The notes under the pieces: model-generated | The model's input: only the letters and a program-made list of their open reading frames with translations | What the model was told of the DNA's origin: nothing | Database searches by the model: none | Assembly (NCBI GenBank): GCA_903892565.1 | Contig: CAITIX010000068.1 | Location: 1 to 64,000 of the forward strand | Reading direction: 5' to 3' | DNA: 64,000 nucleotides | Origin: an uncultured Acidobacteriia bacterium | GTDB taxonomy: Bacteria > Acidobacteriota > Terriglobia > Bryobacterales > Bryobacteraceae | Shown: positions 51,012 to 60,691 of the stretch, piece by piece | Position numbering within the stretch: the first letter of the stretch is position 1 | How the letters are laid out: every line of letters starts with the position of its first letter | Position numbers and translations under genes: made by a program

Positions 51012-52613
51012 TTAGCGCGCCTCCAGGAGCGTTGCCACATGATCTTTGTAGAGCGGGACCCATCCCGCCTGCTCCAGGCTGGCCTTCAGCGCGGATTCGT
51101 CCGGCAACAGAGCGTGCGTAAAACCAAAACTGCGAACGATCTCCTGCCAGCCAGGACGGGCGTTCACCAGCACCAGATATTGCTTCATGAAGTCCGCGCC
51201 ATAGAAATCGCTGCGGCCGTCGAAGTAAACCTTGCGGGCGCCATTGAAACGATAAATCATGTAGCCGCCATAGCTATCCGAGGCCAGTAATCGTGCGGCC
51301 GAGGGAAGTTTCTCCACCGCCGCTGCGGCATCCACAGGAAAGTTGTTTTTGGAAAATCCAATGTGACTTGAGAACACCGGCGCCCCCAGCAACAGCAGGC
51401 AAGCCACAGCCACCACCGCAAGGAACCCAGCACCGGGCAACCGCGCGTCAATCACGCGGATACGGGAAGAATAACTAAGTGCGTTATCCAGCATTTGCCG
51501 CACAGGTTGGCGCAATCCTCGCGCAGCGCGCAACGCGTCTGTCATCGCCCCATTCGCCAGCGGGAGAATCGCCAGCGCCACCAGCGGAAGCACTCGAGCG
51601 GAACGCAGGCCTCCCCATAGGAACACGACAGCCAGCAGGAAATGAGAGAGTCTTCCGCGCCCGAGGGCGAGAAAACCGCCGAGCGCGGCTACGGCCATGG
51701 TCAGCGCGATCTGCGTGGCATCCTTGTCGTGGAAGTTGAACGATTGGAACTCGGCGACATGCGAGGTCAAGTCATCATTCAGCAAGTACGAAATCACGTG
51801 CGCGTGCAATCGCCAACCGTAGGGATTGAGGAAGCTGCCCACGGCGGCCGCGAGCCCGGCGCAAAGAAACCACCGAGCCTTTGCTCTCTCCATCCGCGAT
51901 TCCAGCGGCCAGAGGAGCGGCCTGACGAAGTGTGATATCGCGTAGACGCCGGCGATCGCAGGAGCCAACAGAAAACTGGCGTGCAGGTTCGCCCACACAG
52001 CCGTCACCGCGGAGATTCCCAAAAACTGCGCCCAGCCGAATCGAGCGGGCGCCGATTTTGATCTCGCCTCATCTAATCCGGCATGCGCCTCGGCATAGAG
52101 CAGCGCACCCAAGAGAAACAGCCAGCTGAAGACGTGCGGCCGGGCCAGCCAGTGGAGGCTGGTGGTGGTGATCATCAACGGCGCAAGCAGCGCAGTGAGG
52201 AAAAAATCTCCGCCGGAAGCGAAGTTGAGGCGACACCACATCCAGGAACAGGCCGCGAGCGCGACGGCAACTAACGCAGCGAGTCCGCGAAGGCCGTCCA
52301 CCCGATGCACCAAGCCCATCAGCACGCCTGATCCCCACTCCCACAGAAACCAAGGCTCGCCGGCTTTGGAGAACGAATAAGGATCGGTCGCGGGAAGCGT
52401 ACGGTGCGCGAGAATCCACTCGCCGCTCCGGATGTGCCAGCCCGTGTCCGAATCTCGAAACAACTGCGCCCCTCCTCCAAAAATAAAAAGACAATATACC
52501 AACGTCGCCGCTGACAGCATCGCCGCCAGATCCGGCAGGACGAGCCGAGCGAAGGCAGATGGCACCCGCGACGACTGATCCGGACGAAGGGGGTTACAAT
52601 CCGCCGGCGCCAA
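51012..52613 (-). CDS. Polytopic GT-C-like membrane protein inside the Tad operon
   Basis: 533 residues with about ten membrane helices, then a soluble C-terminal domain (about 425-533: SYGGYMIYRFNGARKVYFDGRSDFYG...). The first extracytoplasmic loop has FRDSDTGWHIRSGEWILAHRTLPATDPYSF, with acidic residues placed as in GT-C glycosyltransferases, so transfer of a sugar from a lipid donor is likely but unproven. It starts 20 bases inside the end of the Flp pilin gene and ends right before cpaB, so it belongs to the Tad operon. Typical Tad loci have no such gene. A role in glycosylating the pilin is a reasonable guess. Confidence 0.6.
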   Translation of the reverse strand: MAPADCNPLRPDQSSRVPSAFARLVLPDLAAMLSAATLVYCLFIFGGGAQLFRDSDTGWHIRSGEWILAHRTLPATDPYSFSKAGEPWFLWEWGSGVLMGLVHRVDGLRGLAALVAVALAACSWMWCRLNFASGGDFFLTALLAPLMITTTSLHWLARPHVFSWLFLLGALLYAEAHAGLDEARSKSAPARFGWAQFLGISAVTAVWANLHASFLLAPAIAGVYAISHFVRPLLWPLESRMERAKARWFLCAGLAAAVGSFLNPYGWRLHAHVISYLLNDDLTSHVAEFQSFNFHDKDATQIALTMAVAALGGFLALGRGRLSHFLLAVVFLWGGLRSARVLPLVALAILPLANGAMTDALRAARGLRQPVRQMLDNALSYSSRIRVIDARLPGAGFLAVVAVACLLLLGAPVFSSHIGFSKNNFPVDAAAAVEKLPSAARLLASDSYGGYMIYRFNGARKVYFDGRSDFYGADFMKQYLVLVNARPGWQEIVRSFGFTHALLPDESALKASLEQAGWVPLYKDHVATLLEAR

Positions 52614-52791
52614 TGCCAGCCAAACCTTGCGTGATGCTCGAATACAAGCTCACGATGGCCACAGACAGCTGGTTCACCGTGGCGATCAGAGCGAGGCCCA
52701 CGGCAGCGACGATGAGCGCGTATTCCACCAGGTCCTGGCCCTGTTCCTCTCTAATAAACCGAACAATGAACCGAACCATGAAGTCTCTCAT
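52594..52791 (-). CDS. flp: Flp-family type IVb pilin
   Basis: A 65-residue pilin. The leader (about 18 residues, rich in Arg) ends in EEQG, then QDLVEYALIVAAVGLALIATVNQL, the G-x4-E-Y processing and polymerisation motif of Flp pilins. CpaA should cut after the glycine, leaving a mature protein of about 47 residues with a hydrophobic helix and a small Gly-rich end. It is 12 bases downstream of tadD and overlaps the GT-C-like gene by 20 bases, and it is the major pilin candidate. Confidence 0.92.
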   Translation of the reverse strand: MRDFMVRFIVRFIREEQGQDLVEYALIVAAVGLALIATVNQLSVAIVSLYSSITQGLAGIGAGGL

Positions 52792-52803
52792 CAGTTTCCC
52801 TTT

Positions 52804-53967
52804 CTAATCCTTCCCTGCAGCGGCAGCGTTTGTTTGTCCCGCAGTATTCGTTTGTCCCGAACCGGTTACTGGTCCCGGACCGGGCACGGCCGGCTTTGGC
52901 GCAGGTATGCCTGCGATTAACCTAGTCCATGACGCGGCCCGTTTCCAAAAGTTTACAGGCGGAGAAGCCACCGGAATGGTAATAGGACGCCCATCCTCGT
53001 CCGCCACCATTCTTAAATTAGAGATCGCGGCCGGAAAATCGGGGCGAATGCGGAGGGCGGCTTCCAGTTCCACTCTCGCCTCGGGGTAGCGCTTCTGCCC
53101 GATCAGCACCGCCGCCAGATTATTGTGGGCAATGGCGGGACTGGAGGAGCGTTGCAGCTCCAACAAAGCCTCCTTGGAGGCGGGCGGCGATTGGGAGGCA
53201 AGCGCCGTAGCGAGATTGTTATGCGCAATCTCCGAGCGCGGATCAATTTCGACGGCGCGGCGGAACTCGGCGGCGGCTTCGTCGGCGCGCCCCTGGGTCA
53301 ACAAGTTGTAGCCCAAATTATTGTGCAGGGAGCCGTTCTTCGGTTCGAGCGCGAGTGCGGCGCGGTGAGACGCCTCGGCTTGCGCCGCGTGGCCGGCCCG
53401 GTCTTCCAGAATCCCCCGCAAGGACAGCAATTCCCAGCTTCCGCGCGGCTGACTCTTCAAGGATTCCGCAACGGCCTTCAGAGCCTCGTCGCTTTCACCC
53501 ATCCCATCCAGTGTCTTAGCGAGCCCCAGTGCCGCGGCCACGGAATCCGGGAAACGCGCTGCCGCCATACGATAATGTTCGATCGCCAGGTCTGGCAGTC
53601 CCCGGCTGGAATAGAGCCGCGCCAGACGGATCCGGGCATCCAGATCGTCGGCATTGGTGGCGAGACGCTGCCTTAACCCGCGGGCTTCCATATCGCCTTC
53701 ACCGGCGTCGATCGCATTTTGGATTTGCCGCTGCATCACCGCGGACACCGGAGTCAGCGCCGTGGCGCGAGCCCGATTGGCCCCTGCGATGGCTTGGGCC
53801 TGCTTGGCCGTTCGAGTCCGACTATTGTGTGGCAAATTCTGCGCTTGCCCGGGCACGGTGCTTTGCACCACTTGCACCTGATGCACACAGGAGACAGACG
53901 CCACCGCGCCCGCCAACACCAGCCCCAAGCGTGTGCGCGATTCAAGGAAGACCGTTGCCCTACCCAT
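52804..53967 (-). CDS. tadD: TPR lipoprotein TadD
   Basis: 387 residues from the ATG at 53967 (the frame opens earlier, at 54027, with 20 extra basic residues). The N terminus is a lipoprotein leader (LGLVLAGAVASVSC). After a spacer, at least five TPR helices pairs can be seen (ARLYSSRGLPDLAIEHYRMAA, SHRAALALEPKNGSLHNNLGYNLLTQGRADEAAAEFRRAVEIDPRSEIAHNNLATAL, ARVELEAALRIRPDFPAAISNL). TadD proteins help assemble the pilus secretin. The end is a Pro/Thr/Gly-rich tail. It is the first gene of the minus-strand Tad operon. Confidence 0.85.
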   Translation of the reverse strand: MGRATVFLESRTRLGLVLAGAVASVSCVHQVQVVQSTVPGQAQNLPHNSRTRTAKQAQAIAGANRARATALTPVSAVMQRQIQNAIDAGEGDMEARGLRQRLATNADDLDARIRLARLYSSRGLPDLAIEHYRMAAARFPDSVAAALGLAKTLDGMGESDEALKAVAESLKSQPRGSWELLSLRGILEDRAGHAAQAEASHRAALALEPKNGSLHNNLGYNLLTQGRADEAAAEFRRAVEIDPRSEIAHNNLATALASQSPPASKEALLELQRSSSPAIAHNNLAAVLIGQKRYPEARVELEAALRIRPDFPAAISNLRMVADEDGRPITIPVASPPVNFWKRAASWTRLIAGIPAPKPAVPGPGPVTGSGQTNTAGQTNAAAAGKD

Positions 53968-54067
53968 GGTTCTACTCAAGCTCCGGAGCGGCTTGGTTTT
54001 CGGGCGCACAGCATAGGTTCGGCGCATCCATTTGGGCAGACATAAGAAAGATCGTGATCGCTTCGTC

Positions 54068-54089
54068 CTTGGACGATAACATGTCCAAG
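54068..54089. promoter_or_regulatory. 7-bp inverted repeat between the Tad operon and the propeller genes
   Basis: cttggac (54068-54074) and gtccaag (54083-54089) are perfect arms around gataacat. It lies about 100 bases upstream of tadD (minus strand) and 260 bases upstream of the first beta-propeller gene, so a regulator binding here could act on the Tad operon. No other feature was seen in 54028-54298. Confidence 0.4.
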
Positions 54090-54314
54090 CAGGTTACACC
54101 AAATTCCGAGCCAACGTCAAAACGTAATCTCGTGAAACACAATCCTGCTCAGCGCCGCGAAATAACAATACGCTGCCAAGCAGCGGATTCGATGTAAAAT
54201 GAACTTCCTGCCAAGGATGAATGTAGAAGGGCGAGTACACCAAATGGTTTTGCGCGCGTCAAAAAAAGCTAAGGACCATGACTCTGGCCCAATCTGGTTA
54301 CCCCGCATGACGCC

Positions 54315-54320
54315 TATAAT
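54315..54320 (+). promoter_or_regulatory. Consensus -10 box before the first propeller gene
   Basis: A perfect TATAAT lies at 54315-54320 (no clear -35). A start of transcription near 54327 would put aaggag (54328-54333) at the very 5' end of the mRNA, 15 bases before the ATG at 54349, supporting that start over the earlier in-frame ATG at 54199. Confidence 0.5.
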
Positions 54321-54348
54321 GTCCCAGAAGGAGTTTTGTGGCAATTCT

Positions 54349-57300
54349 ATGAGCTCTTCATGCCCGGGTTCGCGGATGTCCCGCATGCGTTGGCTTTCCG
54401 GCCGCGGTTCCATCGCAAAAGCGATGCTGTCCATCGCGACATTGGCCGTCACTTGGATGATCTTGCCGCAGAGTCTGCCGGCGCAGACCGGAGCAACGTT
54501 CGGAACCGTGGTGCAGCAGCGCGGAACACCGAGTGATATCGTGCTCGACGAAAGCCGCCACAGGCTTTACTTGGTGAATCCCGCGGCCGGAACTGTCAGC
54601 GTTTACGATTATTCCGCTCAGGCGGTCGTCTCCACTATCGCAGTAGGCAAGAACCCGCTGGGCGCGGCGATGTCGATGGACAATGCGTATCTCTACGTCG
54701 CCAATCACGATAGCTCTTCTCTCAGCGTTGTGGATCTGAATCGATCCGGATTCGCGAGTACTGTATCTCTTCCAGCACAGCCGGAGAGCCTGGAGGTTGG
54801 GGCGGATGGCCGCGTCCTGATTTGCACCGATGGATCGCAGACCAGCAGCCTCGCAAACACATTGCTGATCTACGACGGCACACAGTCCAGCCAATACCAG
54901 GTGCTGCCCGTTTCCTTTCCAACACCGCCTTCGACTCCCTCAACTCTGCCGCTGCTATTGGCACGCGCCACGACGGCGTTCAACGGTGCGCTGAAGCGCA
55001 CGCCGGACGGCGCCTATATTGTCGGAGTCAGCTCGATTACGAACAATACAGTGAGCGTTTTGTACGTCTACTCGGTCGCCTCTGGAACGGTTTTACTGAA
55101 CCGGACCGTGGTGGGGCAATCGAGCACATTATCAATGGCGCCGGACGGCTTGAGTTTCATGGCCGGCTTCACGCTCTACGACACCAAGACGCTCAACGTA
55201 CTGGCACAGCAGAATACCGCCAACGCTCCCTTTTCGACGACCAGCACTTTCTCGACGACGTTCAACGTCGGCGGCAGCGCGTTTTCGCCGGACGGCAAGA
55301 CTCTTTATAGCGCCTTCAATACAGCGGCGCTGACGAATCCCCCGCCTCCGCCGCAGGCTTCCACGCTGTTGATCTCCGATGGACACAACTTGGCGATCAA
55401 CCTGGGCATTAAAATGCCGCAAAGCATCATCGGCAAGATGGTGATCACGGCGGACGGCAGTCAGGTGTGGGGACTATCGCAGTCCGGATTCGTGTATTTG
55501 CCGCTCTCGACGTTGTACACGTACCCAATCTTAATGCCGAGTTCCACCAATGTGTTCCTGTCGCAGAACGACTGCAGCCCGGGTGTTGCAACCGGAACGG
55601 TTCAGGTTTCCAATATTGGGGGTGGCACTCTCACATACGCCGTCGCGCAGCCCACTGCTGCGGTCTCCGCTGCGCTGATTGCCACCGAGGACACGGGCCT
55701 TGCGCCATCCACCATCACGTTTACGATGGATCCCCAACGCTCGGGCGTGATTCGCACTCCCGGCACCAACCTCTATACGGGCGCTGGCTCCAACAACACC
55801 GGAGCGCCTGTGCCGATCCAATTGGTCTCGCCCAACGCGATCAATGTTGCACCTACCATTCTGGTGTACATGAACTATCGCGATTTCAGCATGCGCGGTC
55901 TCATTTTTCCCGTGCCGGTGGCTCCGAATTCCACAGCCGCCGCCTACCAGGGATTATGGGACATCGCGCTTGACGAGCCGCGCAACCGGGTTTATATCAG
56001 CAATCCGGGCTATAACCGGATCGAAGTCTTTGACACCCAACAGCAGCAGTTCCTGAATCCCATCCCTGTCGGCAACCTGCCGCACCAAATGGCCATGGGA
56101 CTCGACGGATCCACTTTATACGTCGCGCATAATGGCGGCGAACAAATCGCCGTAGTGGATCTGAATCAGCAACAAGTGACGGGCACATTGGCAATGCCGC
56201 TGCTTCCGCGCGCGGGTAATGCCAATGTGGATTCGGTCATCACCATGATGGCGAGCGCATCCGGACTCCAGTTCGTGTTATCGACGCCCACGTCCACCAC
56301 TACCGCAACCAATGTCACAGGAACACTGTGGGAAGCAATCAATGGTGCTCCCGCAGCGCCTCGCGTGGGGACGTCTGTTACGGGCGTCAGCGCCACCACG
56401 GGAGCCCAAACTCCGATTGCCGCGCCCACGCAGGCCATGCAGGCATCACGCGACGGAACCACCGGAATTCTTCTGGGCGGCACTGGTACGGCCTATCTCT
56501 ATAGCGGGCTATCCGACGAATACACGGCGTCACAAAGACTGTTTACGACACCGATTATTGGCTACTACGGTGCCGTGGGCGCGTCGCCTCACGGGAATTA
56601 TTTGCTGGCGAACGGTTTAATTATGGATAATTCCCTGTCTGTGATCGGCGGTGCAGCCAGCCCCGGACAGTTGACGGTTACTCCGGGCGGAGGACCTGGA
56701 GGATTACCGGGAGGATTTGGCCCCCCGACCGTGGGCGTCGCAAGCACAGGCTTGCGCAATGTCGCCGCTGTGGCCCCCGTCGACGACAACGTGTTCGTGC
56801 GACTGACCACTCCCGTGAGAACTTCGCTGACGACAACCACGACCGATGACGTGCATACGACGCTAGAGATGGTGGATACACAAAGTGGATCGATCACCAG
56901 TTACCGTATGCCGGAGAATCCGGTTCTGTCCGAATTTGGTACCGCGAGGACAGCCATACCGCCTCACCAGATGGTGGTGGATTCGCAGGGCACCGTCTAT
57001 GCGCTCACGGTCTCAGGCCTGAGCGTCATGCCACTGGCGTCGACACCCCCGCCGCAGATTGCCGGGCCGAGTAGCATCGTGAACTCGATTGACGGGACAA
57101 ATAGTTTTGCGCCGGGCTCGTTCATTACGGTGAGCGGAGTGAATCTCGCGTCCTCCGCCGCCGCGACCACGCTTCCGCCGCCCACGCAGATGGGAGGCTC
57201 CTGCGTGCTGGTAGACGACGTGCCAATCCCGTTGCTCATCACGGCTCCCGGGCAGATCTCCGCGCAGTTACCGGCAAATATGCGACCGGGCGTAAACGTC

Positions 57301-57372
57301 CTGCAGGTGCGCTCGCTCGCCAATGCGCAGCGGAGCGCTCCCATCAAGATCATGGTTCAGGAGCCGCAGTGA
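54349..57372 (+). CDS. Secreted YVTN-type beta-propeller protein with a short TIGR03437-like C terminus
   Basis: About 1007 residues from 54349; the open frame reaches back to 54199, but TATAAT and a ribosome site sit inside that stretch. After a signal peptide (MLSIATLAVTWMILPQSLPA) come two sets of beta-propeller blades with YVTN-like cores (RLYLVNPAAGTVSVYDYSAQ, AYLYVANHDSSSLSVVDLN, RVYISNPGYNRIEVFD, STLYVAHNGGEQIAVVDLN). The end has the first half of the Solibacter TIGR03437 domain (NSFAPGSFITVSGVNLAS, GGSCVLVDDVPIPLL) and stops at about 100 residues, half the length in the next gene. Function unknown; probably a cell-surface protein. Confidence 0.75.
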   Translation: MSSSCPGSRMSRMRWLSGRGSIAKAMLSIATLAVTWMILPQSLPAQTGATFGTVVQQRGTPSDIVLDESRHRLYLVNPAAGTVSVYDYSAQAVVSTIAVGKNPLGAAMSMDNAYLYVANHDSSSLSVVDLNRSGFASTVSLPAQPESLEVGADGRVLICTDGSQTSSLANTLLIYDGTQSSQYQVLPVSFPTPPSTPSTLPLLLARATTAFNGALKRTPDGAYIVGVSSITNNTVSVLYVYSVASGTVLLNRTVVGQSSTLSMAPDGLSFMAGFTLYDTKTLNVLAQQNTANAPFSTTSTFSTTFNVGGSAFSPDGKTLYSAFNTAALTNPPPPPQASTLLISDGHNLAINLGIKMPQSIIGKMVITADGSQVWGLSQSGFVYLPLSTLYTYPILMPSSTNVFLSQNDCSPGVATGTVQVSNIGGGTLTYAVAQPTAAVSAALIATEDTGLAPSTITFTMDPQRSGVIRTPGTNLYTGAGSNNTGAPVPIQLVSPNAINVAPTILVYMNYRDFSMRGLIFPVPVAPNSTAAAYQGLWDIALDEPRNRVYISNPGYNRIEVFDTQQQQFLNPIPVGNLPHQMAMGLDGSTLYVAHNGGEQIAVVDLNQQQVTGTLAMPLLPRAGNANVDSVITMMASASGLQFVLSTPTSTTTATNVTGTLWEAINGAPAAPRVGTSVTGVSATTGAQTPIAAPTQAMQASRDGTTGILLGGTGTAYLYSGLSDEYTASQRLFTTPIIGYYGAVGASPHGNYLLANGLIMDNSLSVIGGAASPGQLTVTPGGGPGGLPGGFGPPTVGVASTGLRNVAAVAPVDDNVFVRLTTPVRTSLTTTTTDDVHTTLEMVDTQSGSITSYRMPENPVLSEFGTARTAIPPHQMVVDSQGTVYALTVSGLSVMPLASTPPPQIAGPSSIVNSIDGTNSFAPGSFITVSGVNLASSAAATTLPPPTQMGGSCVLVDDVPIPLLITAPGQISAQLPANMRPGVNVLQVRSLANAQRSAPIKIMVQEPQ

Positions 57373-57427
57373 GAGTGACGTGCTGGGAGTGAAATGCTTG
57401 GAGTGAAATGTTTAAGGTGAAGAAGGC

Positions 57428-60400
57428 ATGAGCAAATTCCGCTGGCTGACCCTTCTCGCGTGCGGGCTACCGTTGCTGGGCGCCAATTTCGGCCGTATCG
57501 TGCCCGTATTCGGCGGGGCTTCCGACCTGGTTCTCGATGAAGGCCGCGGGCAGATCTATCTGCCGTTTAGCGGCCAAAACCTGGTGCAGATCTATTCGCT
57601 GCAACAGCAGAGCTTCCTAAATGCCATAACGACAGATCAGACGCCGCTCTCGGCGGCGATTTCCCGCGATGGGCGATTTCTATTTGTCACCTGCTACAGC
57701 AGTTCGCTCCTCGACGTCATTGATCTCGGCTCCCTAACCATCGTCAAGCGCGTTACGTTACCGGCCCAACCCGAAGGAGTCGCGGTCGCGAATGACGGCC
57801 GGGTGTTGATTTCAACTGCGGGCAACGGCACCACCACCAAGACCAACGTTCTTCTTTTGTACGATCCCTCGCCCGGCGCGCCGGTTTTGCTCACCAGTAT
57901 TGCGGTGGCGCCGCCCGCGCCCACACCGCCCTCGCTCCCGCCGCCGTCCGGAAGGCCGTTTCTTTCGACCACCAGCCCGTTGCGCGCCACGCGCGATGGA
58001 TCGCTAATTATCGGAGTAAACGTACCCAGCACGGGATCGCCGACAGTGTTCGTCTACGAATCCGCCTCCGGCACGGTCCTGCGTTCGCGGGCCGTGGTGG
58101 GTTCATCGAACGTGCTTTCCGTCTCCGATGATGGAACACGCTTTCTTGCCGGGCCTAATCTGTTCTCCACTTCGAGTCTAGCCGTCATGGCGCAGTTGAA
58201 CCTGTCGACGGCGCCGTATCCTGTCCCTCCGGGAACGAACATCAACCTCCAGTCCAATCAGGGCGGCAGTGTGTTTTCGCCGGATGGCAGTACAGTGTAC
58301 GCAGCGTTTGACATTGCGCCCGTGCAGAATCCGCCCGTGCAGAATCCGCCCGCGCCGGCCAATGCCAGCCAGTTGATGATGAACGATCCGAGTAATCTTC
58401 TGATCCGCATGGGTTTGCAATTACCGGAAAACCTGGCGGGCAAAATGGTCATCAGCAACGATGGATCGAACGCCTACGCGCTGTCGGATTCGGGGTTCAT
58501 CGTTTTGCCGGTGGGCGCAATCTCCCAGAGTCCGCTGGCGGTGCCGAGCAGCGATATCCTCTGGCTTTCCGGCGATCCCTGCACCGTCGCCTCGCAAGGG
58601 ACGGGAACGATTACCATCACGAATCCCGGGCTGGGACGGATCACGGCCACGGCGCAACTGTTGCAATTTACGGGAACAACGGGTACGCCGATCCCGGGTC
58701 AGGTGACCCCGGGTCAGGCGAGCCCGGCGACCGCGCCTTCTGTTCGCTCGAGTCAGGCCGCCGGTGGCCCGCAGCTTACGTTTAAGTACAATGCCGCCCT
58801 CGGCAGCGGCTTCGGTACGATCCTGCCGCCGCACGATTTCTTAATCCAATCGCCGGAAGCGATTAACATCCCGGATCGAGTGCGGGTTTTTCAAAACTAT
58901 CACGCATCCGAATCAACGGGCACGGTTGTGCCCATTGCGTCCGGCAGTTCTGCAACTGCGGGGCTGCTGGACATGGCCTACGACGCAACGCGGCAGAGGA
59001 TTTACATCGCCAATGCCGCGCGCAATCGCGTGGAGGTGTACGACATTACGCAACAGCAGCTCTTAGCGCCCATCCCTGTCGGTCCACTCCCGAGTTCTTT
59101 GGCGCTGACGCCGGACGGCTACACGCTGTATGTGGCCAATGCCGGAGGCGAGAGCATCAGCATCGTCGATCCGGACGCGATGCAAGTCACGGACAGTGTG
59201 AATTTCCCGGCGATTCCTTTCAACGCAAACTTGGCGCTGAAGACGCCCAGCATCATCGCCGCAGGATATAGCGGCCTCCAGATTCTGATGAACGATGGTT
59301 CGTTATGGGAAGTGATTGGAAATACGGCGCTGCCGCGGCCCGCCAATTCGGTCATCGGCCAAACTACGACGGGGCTGCCGATTTCTCTTCCCGCCAACAG
59401 CACCATGGCCGCCACTCCCGACGGCACTTATATTTTGTACGCCACCGCCACCGGAGCAGCGTATCTTTTGGATGCGGTGGCGGATAACTTCGTATTGGGC
59501 CGCCAGATATTCACGGCAACGACGCAGACGGGCTATATCGGTCCCGTGACTGCTGGACTCGGCGGTCAATATTTCGTCATGGATGGAATCCTGCTGAACC
59601 AATCGCTGGTGCCCCAAGGAGGAGCTGCGGCACCGACCGGATTGGCGTCCGCGGTTGCGGCAACCGGCAACGGCAGTTACGCCGTATTCTCTCCGCCGGC
59701 GGTGGCTGCCACCGCCACGTCACTCCCGTCCGCAGCGCCAAGCGTCCGTCTCATCAACGCTTTCACCGGCAGGGTCACGTCTCAAGTGACTGCGCTCGAA
59801 GGTCCTCTGACGACCGTGGCAGGCACCGCCCGCGTCGCGATCAACGGGCGCACGATGGCCGTCGACTCCACCGGGTCCACGGCGTATGTGATCACAGCCA
59901 GTGGCTTGAGCATTGTTTCGTTCACCGCGGTCTCGGCTGGCGCCCGTCCTCAAATCAACAGTAATGGAGCCGTGAACCTGGCGAGCCTGCAGGCGCAGGT
60001 TGCGCCGAATACGTGGCTCTCGATTTTCGGGCAGAATTTGGCGGGCAGCGATGTGGCCGGCTCCAGTCCTCTGCCTACTCTTCTCGGAGGATCTTGCGTC
60101 ACGCTGAACAACGTCGCGCTGCCCCTGTATTACGCCACGGCAACGCTCATCAACGCGCAGATTCCGCCCGACATCGCTCCGGGAACGTATCAACTGGTGG
60201 TCCACTCGGTAGCCAATCACGTGGCTTCGCCGGCGCAATCCCTGACCGTTTCGAAATACGCGCCTGCGGTGTTCTTTGATTCCAACGGGCAGGTCATGCT
60301 GTTTCACGCGGACGGCAGCTATGTGAATCAAGATAACCCGGCGAACCGGGATGAACCGCTGTATATGTATGCGGTCGGCCTTGGCCCAACCACGGGGGGA

Positions 60401-60667
60401 GCCGTCGTAACAGGCATGCCTTCTCCCTCCAGTCCGCCGGCCGTCGCGAGCGGAGTGCAAGTGTTCTTCGGACGTACGGATTTCAAACAAGCGGCTGTGA
60501 TCGTGGACTCGGTTCAGTTAGTTCCGGGCGTGATCGGCGTATATCAGCTCAATCTGCGTGTTCCTGGATTCCACATCAATACTCCAGCGGACCTGGTCAC
60601 AATCCGGGTGGGCGGCGTCAACAGCCCCTCAACGGGGCCCCTGGTTCCGTACGTACCAGTGAATTGA
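57428..60667 (+). CDS. Secreted YVTN-type beta-propeller protein with full TIGR03437 C-terminal domain
   Basis: 1079 residues with a signal peptide (WLTLLACGLPLLGA). Two propeller halves share many landmarks with the upstream gene (VLDEGRGQIYLPFSGQNLVQIYSLQQQ, RIYIANAARNRVEVYDITQQQ, TLYVANAGGESISIVD), so the two genes are paralogs, probably from a tandem duplication. The C terminus is a full TIGR03437 domain (APNTWLSIFGQNLA, GGSCVTLNNVALPLYYA, AQIPPDIAPGTYQLVV, APAVFFDSNGQ, YMYAVGLGPT...). The 55 bases before it hold a near-duplicated ggagtgaaatg. Function unknown. Confidence 0.8.
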   Translation: MSKFRWLTLLACGLPLLGANFGRIVPVFGGASDLVLDEGRGQIYLPFSGQNLVQIYSLQQQSFLNAITTDQTPLSAAISRDGRFLFVTCYSSSLLDVIDLGSLTIVKRVTLPAQPEGVAVANDGRVLISTAGNGTTTKTNVLLLYDPSPGAPVLLTSIAVAPPAPTPPSLPPPSGRPFLSTTSPLRATRDGSLIIGVNVPSTGSPTVFVYESASGTVLRSRAVVGSSNVLSVSDDGTRFLAGPNLFSTSSLAVMAQLNLSTAPYPVPPGTNINLQSNQGGSVFSPDGSTVYAAFDIAPVQNPPVQNPPAPANASQLMMNDPSNLLIRMGLQLPENLAGKMVISNDGSNAYALSDSGFIVLPVGAISQSPLAVPSSDILWLSGDPCTVASQGTGTITITNPGLGRITATAQLLQFTGTTGTPIPGQVTPGQASPATAPSVRSSQAAGGPQLTFKYNAALGSGFGTILPPHDFLIQSPEAINIPDRVRVFQNYHASESTGTVVPIASGSSATAGLLDMAYDATRQRIYIANAARNRVEVYDITQQQLLAPIPVGPLPSSLALTPDGYTLYVANAGGESISIVDPDAMQVTDSVNFPAIPFNANLALKTPSIIAAGYSGLQILMNDGSLWEVIGNTALPRPANSVIGQTTTGLPISLPANSTMAATPDGTYILYATATGAAYLLDAVADNFVLGRQIFTATTQTGYIGPVTAGLGGQYFVMDGILLNQSLVPQGGAAAPTGLASAVAATGNGSYAVFSPPAVAATATSLPSAAPSVRLINAFTGRVTSQVTALEGPLTTVAGTARVAINGRTMAVDSTGSTAYVITASGLSIVSFTAVSAGARPQINSNGAVNLASLQAQVAPNTWLSIFGQNLAGSDVAGSSPLPTLLGGSCVTLNNVALPLYYATATLINAQIPPDIAPGTYQLVVHSVANHVASPAQSLTVSKYAPAVFFDSNGQVMLFHADGSYVNQDNPANRDEPLYMYAVGLGPTTGGAVVTGMPSPSSPPAVASGVQVFFGRTDFKQAAVIVDSVQLVPGVIGVYQLNLRVPGFHINTPADLVTIRVGGVNSPSTGPLVPYVPVN
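58322..58351 (+). repeat. Two 15-bp tandem repeats in a propeller gene
   Basis: The unit gtgcagaatccgccc occurs at 58322-58336 and 58337-58351 and encodes V-Q-N-P-P twice in a loop of the second propeller protein. Confidence 0.85.
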
Positions 60668-60691
60668 CAGCCAGCTTAATCGACGCAAATC

